Shown: positions 36,301 through 45,160, numbered from the stretch's first letter. The stretch: 64,000 bases of DNA from Methanomassiliicoccales archaeon LGM-RCC1 (GCA_030168575.1 CP115555.1:930001-994000), one strand, 5' to 3'. Made by a program: numbers and translations. The notes: generated by a model from the sequence alone, not told the origin.

Positions 36301-39300
36301 ACCGTAAGGAAGCTGGAGAAGCTCATCGGATCCAGGTCGCCCTCGAAGACCTATGAGCAGAAGGACAGCTATGCACTGTCCAAGACGCAGGAGGGAATAT
36401 TCGCCGAGTGCATCGCCAACCCCGGCAGCACCGTTTACAACATCCCTCTCCTGTTCAAGATCTCCAAGGATCTGGATGTCGAGAAGCTGAGGGAATCTTT
36501 GGTCAAGGCGGTGAACGCCCACAGCTTCATCCGCACCAGGATCTTCCTGGACTCCTCAGGCGATGTCCAGCAGAGTAGGGAGGACAAGGAGGACTACGGT
36601 GTAGCGGATATCCCTGTCGAGAAAGTCGATGACCTGGAGAAGGCCAAATCCAATCTGTGCAAGCCGTACAATATCATCGGCGACAGGCTGTTCAGGCTCA
36701 GGATTCTGGAGACGCAGTCGGAGAGGTACCTGTACATCGACATGCATCACATCATCTCCGACGGAACGTCGATGAACAACTTCCTGGACTCCGTGTCCCG
36801 CGCATACGCCGGAGAGGAGCTGGAGAAGGAGAAGTTCAGCGGATTCGAGGTAGTGATGTCCGAGAACGAGGCACGCACGCCCGAGGCGCTGGACAAGGCC
36901 AAGACATATTACGATAACCTCCTGGGAGGATGCGAGACCGACATCCTTCCCAGGACAGACCTCTACAGCAAGGACAAGGGATTGGGTTCCGTCGTCACCG
37001 ACGGAGCGTCTACTGATGAGATTCAGAAGTACTGCAGCGAGAAGGGAGTCACCGTCAACGGAATGATGTGCTCCGTGTTCGGATTCGTGCTCTCCAAGTT
37101 CTGCGGAACCGAGGATCCCGTCTTCGCCACGGTATACAACGGAAGGGACGATTCACGTACCGCGGAGACCGTTGCCATGATGGTGAAGACCATGCCTGTG
37201 GTCTGCCATGTCAAGGGCAAGACCCAGGATTATGTCCGCGGCATCTCCCAGCAGCTCATGGACAGCATGTCGAACAGCGTGATGTCCTTCGCCGAGATCA
37301 ACAAGGAGTTCGGTGTGAAATCCGATATGCTGTTCGTCTACCAGGGAGCGATGTTCGGATTCGAGACCATCTGCGGAGCACCCGCGGAGCAGATCCGCCT
37401 CTCGTCGGACCTGGTGAAGAGCCCGATCACATTCATGCTCTCCGAGGTCAAAGGCAAGCTGCACTACGAGTGCGAGTACGATAAGGCACTCTACAGCCAC
37501 GGATTCGTCGAGAGTCTGGTGGACGCATTCGACACCGCTGTGGAAGGATTCCTGAAGAGGGACGAGCTGGCCGATGTCACCGTTCTGAGCGACAGGGCAG
37601 CAAAGGTCCTCGAGGGATTCGACCAGACCGGAGCGGAGCAGGATCTGGAAGTGCCCCCGTACATGATGATCGAGAAGTGGATGAAGGAGACTCCGGATTC
37701 CATCGCGGTCGCATACAAGGACGTCAGGATGACCTACAAGCAGCTCGATGAGATCTCGAGGAAGATCTGCGTCCTGCTGGAGTCCAAGGGCATAGGCAAG
37801 GAGGACTTCGTATCCGTCCTGGTCCCGAGGAGCGAGTGGATCGCACTCGCGACGGTAGGAATCATCAGGTCCGGAGCGGCATACCAGCCTCTGGACCCCT
37901 CCTATCCGAAGGAGAGGCTCAACTTCATGGTCAAGGATTCCGGTGCCAAGCTGGTCATCGTCGACCGCAAGCTCAGGGAAATCATCGACGAGTATCAGGG
38001 CGACGTCCTGTTCACGGACGAGATAGCCGACCTTCCGGACGGAACCCCTAAGGGAACCGTCTGCGGTCCGCTGGACGCCTTCACCATACTCTACACCTCT
38101 GGTACCACCGGAACCCCCAAGGGATGCATCCTGGAGAACGGCAACGTGAAGTCCATCATCAACCACTACACCAGGAACCTGGAGGGCAGCAACAAGATGC
38201 GCACGGCATCCTACGCCAGCTACGGTTTCGATGCGAACATGATGGACATCTTCACCTCGCTGTGCAACGGTGGGGAGCTGCATATAATCCCTGAGGACAT
38301 GCGCCTCGACCTGCCCGAGGTGGACCGCTACTTCGTAGACAACGGCATCACCCACGGATTCATGACCACCCAGGTGGGAAGGCAGTTCGTCACCATGACC
38401 AAATGCAAGACGCTGAAGCATTTCCTGGTCGGCGGAGAGAAACTTGTCCCCGTGAACCCCGTCCCGTGGGTGGATTTCGTCAACATCTACGGTCCTACGG
38501 AGACATCGGTCTACGTTACAAGCCACCGCGTCAAGGACGACAATCCGCTGTGCCCGATCGGAAGGCCCACGGACAACACCAAGGCCTACGTCGTGGACCG
38601 CAACGGACATCTCCTTCCCGTAGGCGCCCTCGGAGAGCTTTATGTGGCCGGACCGCAGGTGTCCAGAGGATACCTGAACAGGCCGGACAAGACCTCCGAG
38701 GTCTTCATCAAGAACCCGTTCACCAACGATCCGTACTACTCGCGTGCATACCGCACCGGGGACATCGTCAGATGGCTCACCGACGGTACGATCGAGTGCA
38801 TCGGAAGGAACGACGGCCAGGTCAAGGTCAGAGGCTTCAGGGTCGAACTTACAGAAGTGGAGAAGGTCATCCGCGAGTTCCCCGGAATCAGGGATGCCAC
38901 GGTAGCTGCCTTCGATTCTCCGGCCGGCGGAAAGTACATCGCGGCCTATGTCGTATCAGACAGCAAGGTCGATGTGGAAGCTCTCAACAGGTTCATCGGG
39001 GAGAGGAAGCCGCCTTACATGGTGCCTGCCGCCACGATGCAGCTGGACAGGATACCGCTGAACGTCAACAGCAAGGTGGACAAGCGCAAGCTGCCCGAAC
39101 CCACACTTGATTCATCCAGGATGGAGGGCAGGATGCCCAAGAGCGAGGCGGAGAAGAAGCTGTGCGAGATCTTCGCCACCGTCCTAGGGCTGGAGAAGGT
39201 GTATGCGGACGACGACTTCTTCGCGATCGGAGGAACATCGATCTCCGCATCCAAGCTCGTGCTGAACTGCATGAATGCAGGCTTCCCGCTGGTCTACAAG

Positions 39301-40557
39301 AACATATTCGACAACCCCACGCCCGAGCAGCTGGCCAGGTTCATCACCAAGCAGGAGCCCGCAGCCGGAGGCGAGGAACCGAAGGAAGAGGTCGTCGCAG
39401 ACGAAGGGCCTCTGTCAGCCAACGTCGCTGACAGGCTGGACGAGATCAGCTCTCACAGCCCCAAGAAGATCATGCTCACCGGATGCACCGGATACCTCGG
39501 ATCGCACGTGCTCTACGAGCTGCTCAGGAGGAACGTCAAGGAGGTGTTCTGTCTTGTGAGGAGCGGAAAGGGACAGACATCCGAGGAGAGGCTCAAGTCG
39601 ATGTTCATGTACTACTTCGGAGGAATGTTCAACGAGAGCGTCCTCGAGAAGGTCAAGGTCCTGGATTGCGACATCACCGACAAGGACCTCTACGACAAGG
39701 TGAAGGACCTGGACTTCGACACGATCATCAACTGCGCCGCGATAGTGAAGCACTTCGCAGCTGACGACTCCATAGACAGGGTCAACGTTGGAGGTGTCGT
39801 GAACCTGATAGACGTCGCCAAGAGGAAGAACGCGATGCTCGTCCAGATCTCAACCGAGAGCGTTGCCGGTGAATCCGTCAACGGCAGCGTCCCCATCGAC
39901 AAGAAGATGAAGGAGAACGAGCTGTTCTTCGGGCAGAACCTGGAGAACAAGTACGCCCACTCCAAGTTCATGGCGGAGAAGGCGATGATCGACGCCATAC
40001 CCTCCGGCCTCAGGGCGAAGATCATCCGTGTCGGAAACCTGATGAGCCGTGACAGCGACGGTGAATTCCAGATCAACTTCGACACCAACGCCTTCATGAA
40101 GCAGATGAGGTCCTATGTCAAGCTCGGATTCTTCTCCGTCACCGATATGGACATCGAGGTGGAGTTCTCACCCATAGACATGGTTGCCAAGGCCGTGGTC
40201 ATCCTCGCAGGGACCCCCGACCAGTTCACCGTGTTCCATGTGAACAACTGCCATAAGGTCCACATGGCCAACGTGCTGAAGGTCATGAGGGACAACGACA
40301 TGCCCGTGGAGGTCGTTTCCAAGAAGGTCTTCGACCAGAGGTTCATGGAAGCGCTGAAGGACGAGTCCAAGGGAGAGTACGTCTCCGGACTGATCAGCTA
40401 TCTCGGAAACGCCGGTGAATCCAGGAGGTTCATCGCTGCCGACGAGATATACTCCATCAAGGCCCTTTACAGACTGGGCTTCTCCTGGCCGATCATCTCC
40501 GAGCAGTACATCGACAGAGCGTTCAAGGCATTGAAATCCATGAGGTTCTTCAAATGA
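33343..40557 (+). CDS. Two-module non-ribosomal peptide synthetase with terminal reductase (C-A-T-C-A-T-R)
   Basis: About 2,404 residues from ATG 33343, where the first condensation domain begins; ATG 33250 is in frame. Domains in order: C1 (HHLIYDG at 33718), A1 (TSGTTGTPKG near 35080, YGPTETTVY near 35475), T1 (GLTS near 36210), C2 (HHIISDG at 36745), A2 (TSGTTGTPKG near 38095), T2 (GGTS near 39230), and a thioester reductase (TGCTGYLG near 39478, YAHSK at 39952). It should join two amino acids, probably after N-acylation by C1, and release the product as an aldehyde using NAD(P)H; such aldehydes can cyclise to pyrazinones. The two modules are very alike. By alignment to GrsA I read specificity residues DAMQSGLVYK (A1) and DAMQLGIVYK (A2), which I cannot assign. 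Four downstream genes overlap or abut. Confidence 0.92.
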   Translation: MDMFRLSKVQYGIYAECIQNPDSTRYNIPAIERMPDHMDVDRLVRAVDALVEAHPGLRTRVFADDSGQLVQELDCEVHAIVKDMSDEEFDSVKDDLVVPFDLAKGPLARFEIYRTPSGNYLFMDIHHLIYDGSANKVLARDLGDAYKGKPLEKEKFTMQDEVAYEDSKTDGEKAEAKKFYASFLDGIETDSLPPRDVYSDTPSQGRIVQPFHIDEERFRALRKEVGTNRTAFFITVMGVLTARMAGKDNSFITSVHNGRRPENEDTINMFVRTIPVYTDISKGSIRDIISTTYQRLEGTYRNDSMSYIELAQEFGLNADITMAYQKDVSKLKFVEGYDGNVERIYNKKYVSGAAMTFEVVDADSKTGDYVIDLSYRADMYTEGMMKALLRAYIKLAQELLVKERLDEIDLMDDESAEIIDGFNQTDVDQDLTVTPYDMIRKWMKETPDSVASVFKEEQITYGQMDSVTSAIAACIHSKGIGREDFVSILIPRGQLMVTASIGVLRAGAAYQPLDPSYPKERLNFMVKDSGAKLLIADRSLRDILDEYNGDVLFTDEIPSLKPSDEEYEHKPQDPFTILYTSGTTGTPKGCILENRNLTSFLNHHQRHFQIDENSRAITYASYGFDASMMDIFTTLCFDAHLYIIPEEMRLDIMAMDRYFTENQITHAFMTTQVGRQFVTMTECKTLKHFSLGGEKLVPVNPPEWLDFVNLYGPTETTVYVTYQQVKDDNPLCPIGRPNDNIKAYIMDKNGRQLPVGIPGELVVAGPQVTRGYLNRPDKTSEVFIVNPFCSEQKYRRAYRTGDIVRWLPDGAIEYIGRNDGQVKVRGFRIELTEVEKVIREFPGIKDATVAAFDAPSGGKFIAAYVVSDSKIDVNELNSFIAERKPPYMVPAVTMQIDAIPLNVNSKVDKRKLPKPEIQAEDLTPPENDVQQKIFDIVKGVIGTDAFGVDTDLYAAGLTSITTIQLNVLLFKEFGVDMQIKGLKENSTVRKLEKLIGSRSPSKTYEQKDSYALSKTQEGIFAECIANPGSTVYNIPLLFKISKDLDVEKLRESLVKAVNAHSFIRTRIFLDSSGDVQQSREDKEDYGVADIPVEKVDDLEKAKSNLCKPYNIIGDRLFRLRILETQSERYLYIDMHHIISDGTSMNNFLDSVSRAYAGEELEKEKFSGFEVVMSENEARTPEALDKAKTYYDNLLGGCETDILPRTDLYSKDKGLGSVVTDGASTDEIQKYCSEKGVTVNGMMCSVFGFVLSKFCGTEDPVFATVYNGRDDSRTAETVAMMVKTMPVVCHVKGKTQDYVRGISQQLMDSMSNSVMSFAEINKEFGVKSDMLFVYQGAMFGFETICGAPAEQIRLSSDLVKSPITFMLSEVKGKLHYECEYDKALYSHGFVESLVDAFDTAVEGFLKRDELADVTVLSDRAAKVLEGFDQTGAEQDLEVPPYMMIEKWMKETPDSIAVAYKDVRMTYKQLDEISRKICVLLESKGIGKEDFVSVLVPRSEWIALATVGIIRSGAAYQPLDPSYPKERLNFMVKDSGAKLVIVDRKLREIIDEYQGDVLFTDEIADLPDGTPKGTVCGPLDAFTILYTSGTTGTPKGCILENGNVKSIINHYTRNLEGSNKMRTASYASYGFDANMMDIFTSLCNGGELHIIPEDMRLDLPEVDRYFVDNGITHGFMTTQVGRQFVTMTKCKTLKHFLVGGEKLVPVNPVPWVDFVNIYGPTETSVYVTSHRVKDDNPLCPIGRPTDNTKAYVVDRNGHLLPVGALGELYVAGPQVSRGYLNRPDKTSEVFIKNPFTNDPYYSRAYRTGDIVRWLTDGTIECIGRNDGQVKVRGFRVELTEVEKVIREFPGIRDATVAAFDSPAGGKYIAAYVVSDSKVDVEALNRFIGERKPPYMVPAATMQLDRIPLNVNSKVDKRKLPEPTLDSSRMEGRMPKSEAEKKLCEIFATVLGLEKVYADDDFFAIGGTSISASKLVLNCMNAGFPLVYKNIFDNPTPEQLARFITKQEPAAGGEEPKEEVVADEGPLSANVADRLDEISSHSPKKIMLTGCTGYLGSHVLYELLRRNVKEVFCLVRSGKGQTSEERLKSMFMYYFGGMFNESVLEKVKVLDCDITDKDLYDKVKDLDFDTIINCAAIVKHFAADDSIDRVNVGGVVNLIDVAKRKNAMLVQISTESVAGESVNGSVPIDKKMKENELFFGQNLENKYAHSKFMAEKAMIDAIPSGLRAKIIRVGNLMSRDSDGEFQINFDTNAFMKQMRSYVKLGFFSVTDMDIEVEFSPIDMVAKAVVILAGTPDQFTVFHVNNCHKVHMANVLKVMRDNDMPVEVVSKKVFDQRFMEALKDESKGEYVSGLISYLGNAGESRRFIAADEIYSIKALYRLGFSWPIISEQYIDRAFKALKSMRFFK

Positions 40558-41069
40558 TGAAAGGGATCCCCGATATCAGGAAGGGCGGCAAGCCGCTCGC
40601 GGCGGTCGCCGTGATAATATTGATCGCCATGTCTGTTCTGCTGTTCGTATTCCCGGACGATGACGGCAAGATCCGCACGGATCTTGTCGTAGGCGATTTC
40701 TACGTATTCAAGAATGAAGCCCTTGGCTCAGAGATCAGATTCGAGATAGCTGACATGGACGGTGACATCCTGACGGTTAACATGACCACTGCTGGGGAGC
40801 AGGAGATCACGTACACTAGCGGAAAGGATGAGTTCCTTTCGAAGATCCTGTTCAACTCCGAGGAGCTGAAAAGCAAATGCGAAGTAAGTGGTATCTCTCT
40901 CATCAAGACCTTTCACGGAACGGTGCTGTGTGACATCTACAAAAACCAGCTGAGCTACTACTATGTGGACGAGTATGGGGTGATATATCATTCGATTATT
41001 GGCGGGATGTCCTTGCATCTGATCAATTCTTCCCTGTTCATCGGATACGATACTGAAGGAGGGTCGTGA
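40554..41069 (+). CDS. Single-span exported protein coupled to the peptide synthetase
   Basis: 171 residues. Its ATG overlaps the synthetase stop (ATGATGA). A basic N-terminus (MMKGIPDIRKGGK) is followed by one hydrophobic segment (about residues 15-32) and an external domain of about 135 residues rich in beta-strand pattern (VGDFYVFKNEALGSEIRFEIADMDGDILTVNM). No lipobox or catalytic motif. It could be an anchored extracytoplasmic sensor or immunity factor for the phosphatase or the peptide; both are guesses from position. Family not recognised. Confidence 0.7.
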   Translation: MMKGIPDIRKGGKPLAAVAVIILIAMSVLLFVFPDDDGKIRTDLVVGDFYVFKNEALGSEIRFEIADMDGDILTVNMTTAGEQEITYTSGKDEFLSKILFNSEELKSKCEVSGISLIKTFHGTVLCDIYKNQLSYYYVDEYGVIYHSIIGGMSLHLINSSLFIGYDTEGGS

Positions 41070-41071
41070 TC

Positions 41072-42859
41072 ATGACCGGTCAAGAGTTTAGCATAAACTC
41101 GGACCGCGAGGCCAACAATCTCGTGTCTGCCATTGTGGTCTTGCTGTCGATCGTGATGATGATCTTCTACATCCTGTTCCGCATGGATGTCATCGAACTG
41201 TACAAGCATGCGGAGACATATCAGGCATTGACTCTGTGCTCTGCCGTCGGTGCATTCGCTGTGGTGCTGAACCTGGTCTACAAAGGCGAGGCACGGTGGC
41301 TCAGGTACGTCCTGATGTCCGCGGTGATGGTGACATGTACCGCACTCGTCACGATATTGGACAACAATTACCTGCCGTATTTCCTGCCGATCATCCTGTG
41401 CAGCTTGTATTACAACAGGAAGCTGGCGCTGGCGACATCGCTGGTATGCGGCATCCTGATACTCGTCGGCCCGTGCCTGACCTACCTGGTGGGCATAGTC
41501 AATCTCAACTATGTGACGCTGGTCAGCTACACCCCGACCTACAACACCATCGTCGGCTACGGTGCAGACAGCATAACTGAGGAGTTCTTCAGCAACGCCG
41601 TGCCATCCGCATTGGTGTTCATACTCGGTTCGCTGTTATCGGTATGGCTGGCCGAGATAGGCCGTAACCACATGGAGCAATCCAGGGATGCCGCAATCAG
41701 GGAGGCGATGGTGGAGAAGGATGTCACCATAGCATCGGAGATTCAGTCAGGAATGCTGCCCTCCGACATCACCGACAGGGAGGAGTTCTCCATAGCCTCC
41801 AGGATGTATCCTGCGAAGACTGTCGGTGGGGACTTCTACGATTTCTTCATGGTCGACGAATCCCATCTGGCCATCGTCATGGCAGACGTTTCTGGAAAGG
41901 GCATATCCGCGGCCATGTTCATGGCAACCGCCAGGACACTGATAAGATCCAACGTTCAGGCCGGAGGCGACCTCGCAAAGGCGATGGAGAAGGCCAACAG
42001 GGAGCAGGCATCCGACAATGTGATGAAGTACTTCGTCACAGTCTGGATAGGGGTGCTCGACCTCAAGACCGGCGATGTCACTTACATCGATGCAGGTCAT
42101 AATCCGCCGTTCATCGAGAAGGACGGCAAGTTCACCAAGCTGGAGGCCAAGCCCGACTTCGTCTTCGGAAGGAAGAGGGCGATCAGGTACAATAAGCAGC
42201 ACGTAAAGATGGACATCGGGGACAGGATCTTCCTGTACACCGACGGTGTCACGGAAGCCGTTGGCCCAAACGGCACCATGTACGGAGAGGACAGGCTCAA
42301 CTCCTCCCTGGATTCCCACGGCGGAGCCAATGTGGAGGATCTGGTGGATCACGTGAAGTCCGACCTTTCCCAATTCGTCAGGGATGCTGTCCAGAGCGAC
42401 GACATCACCATCATGGCCATGGAGTACAAGCAGGTCTACTCGGTCCAGGAGGACGAGGGCATAACCGTGTCCGCGGACAGCGAGGGACATTCCAGGATAA
42501 TTTCCCGCCTGCAGCGCATACTCACCGAGGCTGGCTGCAAGCCCAAGGTCATCAACGAGATGCAGGTCGCGGTATCAGAGATATTCGCGAACCTGGACAT
42601 GTACGCTTATGGAGAGATGCCGGAGAAGGGCGACATCAAGGTCGCCATGGATGTGTTCAGCGACAGGATTAGCATAACGATAACAGACTGGGGGGTCCCG
42701 TTCAACCCGCTTGAGCATCTAGATCCCGACCCGGTCGAGAACTTCAACAACCGCAAGCGCGGGGGACTGGGCATCATGATCGTCAAGAAGATCTGCGACG
42801 ACGTGACCTACACCCGCGAGGGCGACCACAACATACTGAAACTGGTCAAGGAGATTTGA
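41072..42859 (+). CDS. Membrane SpoIIE/RsbU-type protein phosphatase fused to a GHKL (RsbW-like) domain
   Basis: 595 residues from ATG 41072, ten bases after AAGGAGG; GTG 41066 overlaps the preceding stop. About six membrane helices fill residues 15-195. The PP2C/SpoIIE core follows with metal-binding GGDFYDFF, MADVSGKG, YTDGVTEA and SDDITIM. The last 130 residues form a GHKL ATPase: N-box NEMQVAVSEIFANLD, DWGVPFNP and RGGLGIMIVKK. One protein thus contains both the phosphatase that would dephosphorylate a STAS antagonist and a kinase-like domain that would phosphorylate it. The STAS partner is encoded next. In bacteria such sets control sigma factors; archaea have none, so the output is unknown. 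Confidence 0.9.
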   Translation: MTGQEFSINSDREANNLVSAIVVLLSIVMMIFYILFRMDVIELYKHAETYQALTLCSAVGAFAVVLNLVYKGEARWLRYVLMSAVMVTCTALVTILDNNYLPYFLPIILCSLYYNRKLALATSLVCGILILVGPCLTYLVGIVNLNYVTLVSYTPTYNTIVGYGADSITEEFFSNAVPSALVFILGSLLSVWLAEIGRNHMEQSRDAAIREAMVEKDVTIASEIQSGMLPSDITDREEFSIASRMYPAKTVGGDFYDFFMVDESHLAIVMADVSGKGISAAMFMATARTLIRSNVQAGGDLAKAMEKANREQASDNVMKYFVTVWIGVLDLKTGDVTYIDAGHNPPFIEKDGKFTKLEAKPDFVFGRKRAIRYNKQHVKMDIGDRIFLYTDGVTEAVGPNGTMYGEDRLNSSLDSHGGANVEDLVDHVKSDLSQFVRDAVQSDDITIMAMEYKQVYSVQEDEGITVSADSEGHSRIISRLQRILTEAGCKPKVINEMQVAVSEIFANLDMYAYGEMPEKGDIKVAMDVFSDRISITITDWGVPFNPLEHLDPDPVENFNNRKRGGLGIMIVKKICDDVTYTREGDHNILKLVKEI

Positions 42860-42861
42860 AA

Positions 42862-43158
42862 ATGCAGATAGATGTGAAGAAGGAGAACGGGGTCACCACT
42901 CTGATCCCCAGAGGCAACATAGATTACGTCACGGCACCGGAACTGGACGAGGCCGTCGAGAGGGAGGCTGTGGAATCCAAGTCATTGGTGTTCGACATGG
43001 CCGAGGTATCGTACATCTCGTCCGCCGGACTGAGGTCCATCCTGAACGCCGACGAGCTGATGGAGGACAAGGACGGCATAAAGCTGGTGAACGTGAACAA
43101 GGATGTCAGGTCCATCCTGGACATGACGAACTTCTCCGGTCTGCTGAAGATCGAGTGA
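42862..43158 (+). CDS. STAS-domain anti-sigma-antagonist-like protein
   Basis: 98 residues from ATG 42862, with AAGGAG eight bases upstream. A single STAS domain: VTTLIPRGNIDYVTAPEL, then LVFDMAEVSYISSAGLRSIL, where the S in the DxxxVxYISSAG segment is the usual phosphorylation site, and KLVNVNKDVRSIL. It matches SpoIIAA/RsbV in length and motif. It should be phosphorylated by the GHKL domain and dephosphorylated by the SpoIIE domain of the upstream protein. It is the last gene of the synthetase operon, two bases from the stop of the convergent PHP gene. Confidence 0.9.
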   Translation: MQIDVKKENGVTTLIPRGNIDYVTAPELDEAVEREAVESKSLVFDMAEVSYISSAGLRSILNADELMEDKDGIKLVNVNKDVRSILDMTNFSGLLKIE

Positions 43159-43160
43159 TC

Positions 43161-44066
43161 TCAGCACCTGTTCTTGGAGTGGGTGTGGACGATGCGTCCC
43201 ACCTTCTCCTCTATGGAAGACAGCGGGTACGCTGTGATGAACCTGCTGACGCTGGCCATACCCATGATGGCCTTCTTGTAGATCATCTTCTCCTTTCCCA
43301 TGACCATGTTCCTGTGCTTCACGATGTTATCGAGGAACTCATCCAGGTCGTTGGCATCCGATAACGTGATGACGCTTCCGACCTCGCTGAGCAGATGACC
43401 GTCGCTGCCTCCGGTGTAGCCGATGCCGAACTCGTCGGCCTTCTTCCAAGCTTTGACATTTTCTCCCCTGAACATCCCGCTGCAGATGACCTCGTAGGCA
43501 TCGAACCTGCGCCCGATGTCCTTAGGTAGGGTGCCGTTGTTGGCCGCTTTCTGAACGCCCTTGACCGTCCCGAGATATCCAAGAGGATGCGCGCCCGATA
43601 CGACGCAGTTGACGTCCTCCAGCGAATCGAGGATCCATTCCGTTCCTTTGGCCATGTTCAGCCAGGGGCTCTTGGAGATGTACGGATGCACGTTCTTCTC
43701 CCAGTACTCCTTCAGCTCATCGATCGTGTAGAAGTAGACCAGGATGTGAGGCCCGTCCCAGGAGCTGATCTCTATCCCCGGTATGAGGAAGGGATCTCCG
43801 AGCTTCCATGATTCGAAGGCCTCCAGAGCACCGCCTATGAGGTTGTGGTCGGTTATGGCCAGACCGCATCCCCTCTTATTCGCGAGAGCAATGGCGCTGG
43901 GCACCTTCGTGTACGAATCCGAGAAATGGGTATGGAAATGCATATCGGCGCACAGCAGACCCGATTCTCTGACCCAATCGCGGTCGATGCGACCGAATCT
44001 GACCCTGTCGCCAGATGCCTCTCCCATGCAGGCATGGATGGTTACCCATCTATAAACGCCTATCAT
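43161..44066 (-). CDS. PHP-domain metal-dependent phosphoesterase
   Basis: 301 residues. Polymerase-and-histidinol-phosphatase motifs: DMHFHTHFSDSYTKV, LAITDHN, IPGIEISS, VSGAHPLG, and GSDGHLLSEVG, giving the His and Asp ligands of a trinuclear metal site. These proteins hydrolyse phosphoester bonds in nucleotides or nucleic acid ends; the substrate cannot be read. A TATA-like TTTATAAC (about 44088-44095, minus strand) lies about 25 bases before ATG 44066, favouring that leaderless start over the internal ATG 44027. It converges with the STAS gene. Confidence 0.8.
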   Translation of the reverse strand: MIGVYRWVTIHACMGEASGDRVRFGRIDRDWVRESGLLCADMHFHTHFSDSYTKVPSAIALANKRGCGLAITDHNLIGGALEAFESWKLGDPFLIPGIEISSWDGPHILVYFYTIDELKEYWEKNVHPYISKSPWLNMAKGTEWILDSLEDVNCVVSGAHPLGYLGTVKGVQKAANNGTLPKDIGRRFDAYEVICSGMFRGENVKAWKKADEFGIGYTGGSDGHLLSEVGSVITLSDANDLDEFLDNIVKHRNMVMGKEKMIYKKAIMGMASVSRFITAYPLSSIEEKVGRIVHTHSKNRC

Positions 44067-44203
44067 CTCAGTTTCAACTCAAATGAAACAGTTATAAACA
44101 GTACATGGGACAAAAACGGGGTCTCAATCTATAGAGTCTAGAAAACGGTTTACACGATTAATATGGGGAACGCAACTCATCTGCGGATACGTTCCGTATC
44201 CAA

Positions 44204-45160
44204 ATGATGGACATGGTAGAGGTCGGAGTACAAAAGGAAAGAACATTGGATGAGATATTCAAGGAGATCATGGGGGATTCCTACGTCCTGGCGCGTGTGC
44301 TCAGCGAACTGGTGCAGGAGGTCAGGGGAAAGGATCTGGAGTACATCCGGAGATGCCTCCCCATTGAGGAAGGAGGGCGCACCGTGATCAAGGGCAACCC
44401 GGAGATCCCGGCGAAAGGCCACCACGTGACCATGGACAACTTCATCCAGATGCGCATACCCGCGACAGGCAAGGTAAGGGTGCTGCTGAACATAGAGGGG
44501 CAGAGGGAACGCAGTCCGGGATATTCCATAATCGACCGGGCGCTGTACTATGCGGCCTCCATCATCCATGAGCAGAAGGGAACGTACTTCGACCATGACA
44601 ATTACAGCGACATCGTGAAGACCTACAGCATTTGGATCATGATGGATCCGAGAAAGGATATGAAGAACACGATCAGCAGATACTATGTTCAGGGCGAATA
44701 CGATAGCCGTTATTCATCAGACCGTCCGCTGGTCAGAAGCGACAAGATGGAGATCGTGATCGTCAACATAGGCAACAAGGATGATTGCCCGGAGACAACC
44801 ATGGGAATGCTCAATTCGTTGTTCTCTTCGGATATCACGGATCATGAGAAGGCGGAACGGCTGAGCGAAGTCTATAATATCCCCGATACCGAATACATAT
44901 TCGATAGGCTCAGGGGATTGAATATGACCATAGACGAGGAGATGCATAGGGGTTGGAAACGTGAAGGAGTCCAGGAAGCCATCGATTCGAGAGAGGTGGT
45001 TCCAGCCGATGTGATCGTAAATCATTCTCTCAATTCTGTCTCCATTTTAGTCAGTGGTGGGATGGATCTTCAAAAGGCCTTGGATTTGTGTGCACCAAAA
45101 GAAATCAGAGACGAGGTTCAGAAAAGAATCAAGGAAAGAGGCATTAATTCGTTCGAATAA
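44204..45160 (+). CDS. Rpn-family PD-(D/E)XK nuclease
   Basis: 318 residues. The N-terminal half matches Rpn / PDDEXK-transposase-type nucleases: DEIFKEIMGDSYVLARVLSELVQE, a DNFIQMRIP strand with the first acid, VRVLLNIEGQRERSPGYSIIDRALYYAASII with the ExQ catalytic pair, and HDNYSDIVKTYSIWIMMDP. The C-terminal part from GLNMTIDEEMHRGWKREG on is helical. An internal ATG at 44924 preceded by AGGGG could start a separate C-terminal product, as known for E. coli Rpn proteins, where the short form inhibits the nuclease. A free-standing copy of exactly this region follows at 45299. A phage-defence role is likely by family. Confidence 0.75.
   Translation: MMDMVEVGVQKERTLDEIFKEIMGDSYVLARVLSELVQEVRGKDLEYIRRCLPIEEGGRTVIKGNPEIPAKGHHVTMDNFIQMRIPATGKVRVLLNIEGQRERSPGYSIIDRALYYAASIIHEQKGTYFDHDNYSDIVKTYSIWIMMDPRKDMKNTISRYYVQGEYDSRYSSDRPLVRSDKMEIVIVNIGNKDDCPETTMGMLNSLFSSDITDHEKAERLSEVYNIPDTEYIFDRLRGLNMTIDEEMHRGWKREGVQEAIDSREVVPADVIVNHSLNSVSILVSGGMDLQKALDLCAPKEIRDEVQKRIKERGINSFE

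Noticed and set aside
37153-38610. 485-codon open frame antisense to the peptide synthetase
   Set aside because: Product is rich in Val, Asp, His and Gly without any domain; it runs opposite clear adenylation and condensation domains.
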